The translations under genes and the position numbers were made by a program. From assembly GCA_021234155.1 (NCBI GenBank), contig JAJEKV010000488.1, forward strand, positions 110,051-174,050: a DNA stretch of 64,000 nucleotides. The letters run 5' to 3'. Positions 63,468-64,000 of this stretch are shown here, in pieces. Each line of letters opens with the position of its first letter. Positions within the stretch are counted from its first letter, which is position 1. Origin of the DNA: Isoetes taiwanensis. Its lineage: Eukaryota > Streptophyta > Lycopodiopsida > Isoetales > Isoetaceae. The notes below the pieces were generated by a model. It ran no database searches, was not told the origin of the DNA, and saw only the letters and a program-made list of their open reading frames with translations.

Positions 63468-63594
63468 ACTGTTGCTTGTGCTGGCGTCCTTCCTTGTGCT
63501 AGGTACTGTACAATCATCCAATATTAGTTTACATACAATTTGTAGGCAGCATAATGAGATTCTGATGCTTACTTCAATTTGATTTCGTGGCTTG

Positions 63595-63782
63595 AACAAT
63601 AGTACTTTAATTCTTCCCTGTGTCCACCCTGCAATTGGGTTGAACAATGCAGCTGGGCCAAAGGATCCATAGGGAAGATATCGGTGAAGCATTGAGTGAA
63701 TTGTACTCCCAGGCTGGTCTGTGTGCACGTCTTCTAGCAAACTTGATATGGTGGCGCTCGGGGGAGTGGTTGTCGGGAGCAA
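63595..63782 (-). CDS. Possible exon of an unknown protein
   Basis: The minus frame from 63782 reads LPTTTPPSATISSLLEDVHT, then QPGSTIHSMLHRYLPYGSFG and PAALFNPIAGWTQG. Composition looks protein-like (balanced, no repeats) up to about 63620; the rest of the frame (to 63408) includes a small 18-bp duplication and looks non-coding. I do not recognise it. Confidence 0.3.
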
Positions 63783-64000
63783 GAGTATGAGAAAGAATGC
63801 TGTAAATGTTTATGTTAATCCTTGGACTAAAGTATCTTAGAGAATATACAATAAGTTAAGTTAACAATTATCCTTAGCTAGACCATTGGTGGATATTATT
63901 ATCTAATATAAGATAGGACAAGTTATAAATCATAAGCTAATCTTAGAACCTTAGAAAAGATAGTAAACTATTATTATAGCTAAAGGAAAGATATGCATCT
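63783..64000. other. AT-rich end of window
   Basis: No features seen. Confidence 0.4.

Overview
The window looks like plant nuclear heterochromatin. It is dominated by nested Ty3-type LTR retrotransposons and DNA transposons, and it carries a degenerate plant-specific B3 domain gene and a histone-H3/CENH3-like locus. Nothing looks bacterial: there are no operons, no Shine-Dalgarno sites, and gene remnants have GT-AG introns and TATA boxes. I cannot name the species.

Layout. 1-3,290: truncated minus-strand Ty3 element (gag knuckle, protease, RT, start of integrase). 3,300-7,350: two head-to-tail minus-strand gene-like modules, each with a TATA box and a pair of ~67-bp hairpins upstream. 7,538-8,949: LTR plus primer-binding site of another family. 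9,062-30,905: an old minus-strand Ty3 element (pol 27,890-30,905; a third ORF in pieces at 26,623-26,944, 19,344-19,994 and 9,062-9,280) split by two later insertions. One is a 6.6-kb LTR retrotransposon (19,995-26,622, TSD ATAAA). The other is a 10-kb CACTA element (9,281-19,343, TSD TGT) that itself holds about 5 kb of nested insertions. 30,906-32,460: 345-bp tandem satellite with Pol III-like boxes. 35,047-37,256: another truncated Ty3 pol copy. 38,064-45,263: a TIR-flanked ~7.2-kb DNA transposon. 45,654-56,629: nearly complete ~11-kb Ty3 element with an extra ORF after integrase. 56,881-58,214: LTR plus PBS. 58,770-59,936: H3/CENH3-like locus. 61,330-62,093: B3-domain gene remnant.

Most interesting object: the 7.2-kb transposon. 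Its minus strand encodes a multi-exon DDE-like transposase (IIDFLENYS, WSDGCTSQFK, GEHDGAG motifs, Cys-rich modules, DNFAVPAEE C-terminal domain). Its plus strand encodes a convergent NIF/FCP1-type HAD phosphatase-like gene. I know of no described element with this pairing.

Quality caution. Reading frames are frequently broken by 1-3 nt indels that favour CAG/CTG/CCGG contexts. All three recognisable tRNA-iMet primer-binding sites lack the same A of CAG. Some decay of ORFs may therefore be consensus error at methylated CHG sites rather than biology.
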